DNA of 55,604 bases from the NCBI GenBank assembly GCA_963578605.1, contig CAUZEA010000029.1, positions 1-55,604 on the forward strand, given 5' to 3'. A program made the position numbers and the translations under genes. This document shows positions 52,970-55,604 of this stretch, in pieces. The notes beneath the pieces were generated by a model that saw only the letters and a list, made by a program, of their open reading frames with translations, was not told the DNA's origin and did no database searches. Position 1 is the stretch's first letter, and every line of letters starts with the position of its first letter. Source of the stretch: JAKVCB01 sp963578605. GTDB taxonomy: Bacteria > Planctomycetota > Planctomycetia > Pirellulales > Lacipirellulaceae.

Positions 52970-54934
52970 GTGACAAGCGATCGTTTCACCAAAAGATGTC
53001 ATTTCGTTCTTGTCCTTTTACTGATTCAGTTCACGTGCACCGCTGCGCTGGCCGCGGAACCAATTCCTCTTCGCGCTGGTCCGCTGTCAATGGCTTTTGA
53101 CGTGGACAACGCCATGCTGCGTTTCATCCGCTTTGGCAAGGCTGAAGTACTGGGCGGGATTAATGCGCCGGTGCGGAACCAGTTCTGGGGAACGCTCGGC
53201 ACGGAGGTCAGCAATGTTCAGCTGGACGATGGCGGCAACCATTTCACGTTGCACTTCGACGTCACGTGCCGCGAGCGGGATATCGACTTCTTCTGGCACG
53301 GGAGTATCATCGGCCATGCTGAGGGCAAGATCGTGTTTACGTTCGACGGGGTTGCCCGCTCAACATTCTTGCGAAATCGACTCGGTTTCTGCGTGTTGCA
53401 CGGCCCTTCGGCCGCCGGGCAGCCATGGGTGATCGAAGACATCCACGGCAACAAGACGCCCGGCCACTTTCCCAAATTCATTTCGCCTCATCAACCGGCC
53501 AAAAACATCCGTGCCATCTCGCACCTGGTGGAGCAGGGCGTGTGGGCCGACGTCCGCTGCGAGGGCGACACCTTTGAAATGGAAGACCAGCGCAACTGGA
53601 CCGATGCGTCGTTCAAGACTTACTGCACGCCCTTGGAGCTTCCCTACCCGGTGCGGGTCGAAAAGGGGACGAAAATCTTGCACAAGGTTCAAGTCAGTGT
53701 TCGGGGTGAAAACGCGAGTCGTCTGGCTCGGGACGACCAGCCGGCGGAGCACGTGGTGCTCAGCATTGCCGATGGTTCGGGAGCCTTGCATCCATTGCCT
53801 GAAACCGGCCTGCAGGTGTCCAGCCAGGTCGCTGCGCTGTCTGATGTTCAGCGGGCCCGTTTGCAGGAGTTGCACCTGGGCCACCTGCGGGTTGACGTTT
53901 TTCCTGCCGAGGATGGTCTGGAGGATATTCTCCGTCAAGCCGCATCGCAGGCTGATGCGTTGGACGTTGCACTTCACATCGGCTTGCACCTTGGGGATCA
54001 ACCGGCGGAGGAGTTAGCGCAGCTAGCCGCCGCACTCGAGGCAACTCGCCCTCCAGTATCCGCCTGGTTTGTGATCGCCGCCACTCCCGAAACGTTTCAA
54101 TTGGCGCGCCAGCAGTTGAGCCACAGTAAAACGGGCACGCTCTTCGGCGTCGGGGAGGCGAATCATTTTACGGACCTGAATCGCAATCGCCCAACCGACC
54201 GGGATGTGCAGGTGGTCTCGTACGGCCTCAACCCGCAATGTCATGCCCACGACAACCTGACGATGATCGAGACCCTCCCGATTCAGGGCGACACGGTCCG
54301 CAGCGCCCGGCAATTTATTGGCAATCGCCGGTTGCTCATCAGCCCGATCACGCTCAAGTACCAGGTGGTCAATCAGACGCCTCGTCCAGGGGAATTGCCA
54401 TCCAACGTGGATGCCCGGCAGGCCTCTTTGTTTGCTGCCGGCTGGACGCTCGGCAGCATTAAATATTTGTCGGAAGCCAAAGTCGAAGGCCTCACCTACT
54501 ACGAAACGGTCGGCTGGCAGGGGATCATGGCACCGGGAACAGGTTTGCCGTTGCCGCCGGCGTTTCACACGCAACCAGATGAAGTCTTTCCCATTTATCA
54601 TGTGCTTTGCGACGTCGGCGAATTCACCGGGAGTCATATCCGCGAAGTCAGCTCGTCAGATACGCTGTCGGTCGTAGGGTTGGCGTTGGTCAAGGAGGGA
54701 CAGACCCGCTTGATGATTGCGAATCTTACCAGCCAACCGCGGTCGCTGAGAATCCGTGGCCTCGCGCCTGGCGATGCGACGGTTGTCAGGTTGGACAAAG
54801 AGAACGTCGCGTCCGCCAAGCGGGACCCCGAGGCATTTCGAAGTCAGGCCGGGCAGCCCATAAAGGCAACCGAAAGTGAAATGGATTTCAAACTGCCACC
54901 ATACGGAATCGCCCGAATCGATCAAAACCAATAG
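52970..54934 (+). CDS. Secreted D-apionolactonase-like protein
   Basis: 654 residues from GTG 52970 (AGGAG 8 bases upstream). Signal peptide about 1-27 (V-L-V-L-L-L-I-Q-F-T-C-T, cleavage at A-L-A-A-E). The N-terminal domain has F-D-G-V-A-R-S-T-F-L-R-N-R-L-G-F-C-V-L-H and E-M-E-D-Q-R-N-W-T-D-A-S-F-K-T-Y-C-T, which I recall from the D-apionolactonase (ApnL) family, followed by a TIM barrel-like middle (about 270-560) and a small beta C-terminal domain. ApnL opens D-apionolactone in the breakdown of the plant sugar apiose. The export signal is a difference from a cytoplasmic enzyme. It is flanked by the direct repeats at 52120 and 55013. Confidence 0.62.
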   Translation: MTSDRFTKRCHFVLVLLLIQFTCTAALAAEPIPLRAGPLSMAFDVDNAMLRFIRFGKAEVLGGINAPVRNQFWGTLGTEVSNVQLDDGGNHFTLHFDVTCRERDIDFFWHGSIIGHAEGKIVFTFDGVARSTFLRNRLGFCVLHGPSAAGQPWVIEDIHGNKTPGHFPKFISPHQPAKNIRAISHLVEQGVWADVRCEGDTFEMEDQRNWTDASFKTYCTPLELPYPVRVEKGTKILHKVQVSVRGENASRLARDDQPAEHVVLSIADGSGALHPLPETGLQVSSQVAALSDVQRARLQELHLGHLRVDVFPAEDGLEDILRQAASQADALDVALHIGLHLGDQPAEELAQLAAALEATRPPVSAWFVIAATPETFQLARQQLSHSKTGTLFGVGEANHFTDLNRNRPTDRDVQVVSYGLNPQCHAHDNLTMIETLPIQGDTVRSARQFIGNRRLLISPITLKYQVVNQTPRPGELPSNVDARQASLFAAGWTLGSIKYLSEAKVEGLTYYETVGWQGIMAPGTGLPLPPAFHTQPDEVFPIYHVLCDVGEFTGSHIREVSSSDTLSVVGLALVKEGQTRLMIANLTSQPRSLRIRGLAPGDATVVRLDKENVASAKRDPEAFRSQAGQPIKATESEMDFKLPPYGIARIDQNQ

Positions 54935-55012
54935 ACATTACGGGAATTCCTTCCATCTGGCGGAACGCATCGCCGAAGATATCCGTGGGTCGACGGATGC
55001 GAGTACGTGACC

Positions 55013-55310
55013 GTTTTCGGGGGTACGGTTCAACGCAGTGTCGCCTGGATTGTTAAAAATTTCGGCGTCGGCAGGGTTTCCCGGATATGTCGACTCGTAT
55101 CTCTTGGCCGAGCAGGCCACGCTCCGGACGCGAGCGGTCGAGACGGCCGAGGTTGCCAACGCGTCTGGATTCCTGCTCAGCCCGCGGTCCAGCGGTATCA
55201 ACGCCCAGCAGACGGTGCTCGCTGTGGGGATGAACACGCACTATTTCGATCGTGACATCGTGCGTCGATGTGTGGAGAACGGCCGATTTCTTTCAAGTAT
55301 TTTTATTTAA
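55013..55310 (+). pseudogene. Truncated, decayed copy of the 3' end of the fabI-like gene
   Basis: The frame matches the C-terminal 90 or so residues of the protein at 51584-52393 (for example S-P-G-L-L-K and I-N-A-Q-Q), but the first 178 codons, with the cofactor loop and catalytic Tyr/Lys, are absent and no ribosome site precedes it. Of about 19 base changes most alter the amino acid, as expected when selection is lost. The end runs on past the original stop into F-L-S-S-I-F-I. Confidence 0.85.
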
Positions 55311-55604
55311 GATAAATTATATTTTCACGAACTGGGATAAAATTTTCTGGCCGACCCTGGCATAGAATGGTACCTTAAAGGTGACGTGAGTCTCGGCACG
55401 TCGCCTGCCGAAGAGGCAATAATCGGCGAATTAAATCGCGATTGTTCGGATGGGCTGGCGTCTGGGTCAGTAATTTTAGGAAGCTGTTAACGGAACATGT
55501 AAGACGCAGTTGTCAGCTCTTCTCGCTGTTAGCTTACATGAGTACATTGACGCCCACGCAGGCGCTCACGGGTGTGAGTGTTTGTTTCTCTCGTTGTATG
55601 AAGA
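55311..55604. other. Window end, no gene recognised
   Basis: 294 bases. The first 45 bases are AT-rich and weakly resemble the tail following the intact fabI-like gene. After that, nothing recognisable on either strand to the end of the window. Confidence 0.35.

Noticed and set aside
52443..52973. Frame of 176 codons downstream of the fabI-like gene
   Set aside because: Composition is Arg/Pro/His-rich as in noncoding frames, no family match, and it overlaps the ParD-like micro-ORF and the start of the enzyme gene.

Overview
This window reads as a chromosomal stretch of a planctomycete, most likely from the Pirellulales side. The case rests on several markers seen together: a Tad (Flp) pilus locus of the planctomycete type with a small Flp pilin carrying G-P-T-A-V-E-Y, a DUF1571 protein, a protein with the planctomycete-type N-terminal 'FDPY..WL....PP.HY.LLGL' module, a very large alpha-2-macroglobulin-like protein, a DUF6798-like membrane protein and a secreted protein with a CX4CH site. 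Genes for an LPS-type outer membrane (lpxC, lpxA, ompH) are present. Many starts are GTG or TTG and Shine-Dalgarno sites are used only in part. I saw no rRNA, tRNA, CRISPR array or insertion sequence.

Layout. 1-7474 (+): the 3' part of a tad operon (tail of an unknown protein, CpaE, CpaF/TadA, TadB, TadC, a secreted unknown, a TPR lipoprotein-like or secreted protein). 7650-12057: housekeeping singletons (HspQ-like, rsmH, a GT4 glycosyltransferase, queA) and a 59-residue Flp pilin on the minus strand. 12442-14855 (-): A-type Fe-S carrier, cysteine desulfurase and a divergent Nudix protein. 15004-21640 (-): cupin plus the 2063-residue macroglobulin. 21947-30167: J-like membrane protein, DUF1571, MBL hydrolase, FHA-GAF histidine kinase, receiver protein, M28/PA/PDZ peptidase. 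30617-34270 (+): lipid A block ompH-lpxC-lpxA plus a Gfo/Idh oxidoreductase overlapping lpxA. 34308-40556: ABC-2 permease, acylphosphatase, CX4CH secreted protein, HAD phosphatase, CoA-type Nudix hydrolase, DUF6798-like protein. 40590-42752 (+): methylisocitrate lyase and a citrate/2-methylcitrate synthase. 43022-46028: divergent xylulokinase and sugar-binding lipoprotein.

The most unusual region is 46228-52393 (+): a six-gene set with a ketosynthase, a dedicated acyl carrier protein, two unlike CrtI-type (phytoene desaturase-like) FAD oxidoreductases, a FabZ-like dehydratase and a FabI-like enoyl reductase. It looks like a dedicated acyl-chain pathway in which ACP-bound chains are elongated, dehydrated and reduced and then altered by CrtI-type enzymes. 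The product cannot be read from the sequence. The combination recalls gene sets proposed for ladderane lipids in anammox planctomycetes.

Downstream of this cluster, about 2.6 kb carrying a ParD-like micro-ORF and a secreted D-apionolactonase-like protein is bracketed by a direct repeat of 268 bases: the 3' end of the fabI-like gene (52120-52387) and a decayed second copy (55013-55280, about 93% identical by hand count). This points to a local duplication or rearrangement. Other structure not explained by genes includes two strong hairpins in the rsmH leader, mutually exclusive hairpins before lpxC, and short perfect palindromes in the promoter regions of the citrate synthase gene and the CX4CH gene.
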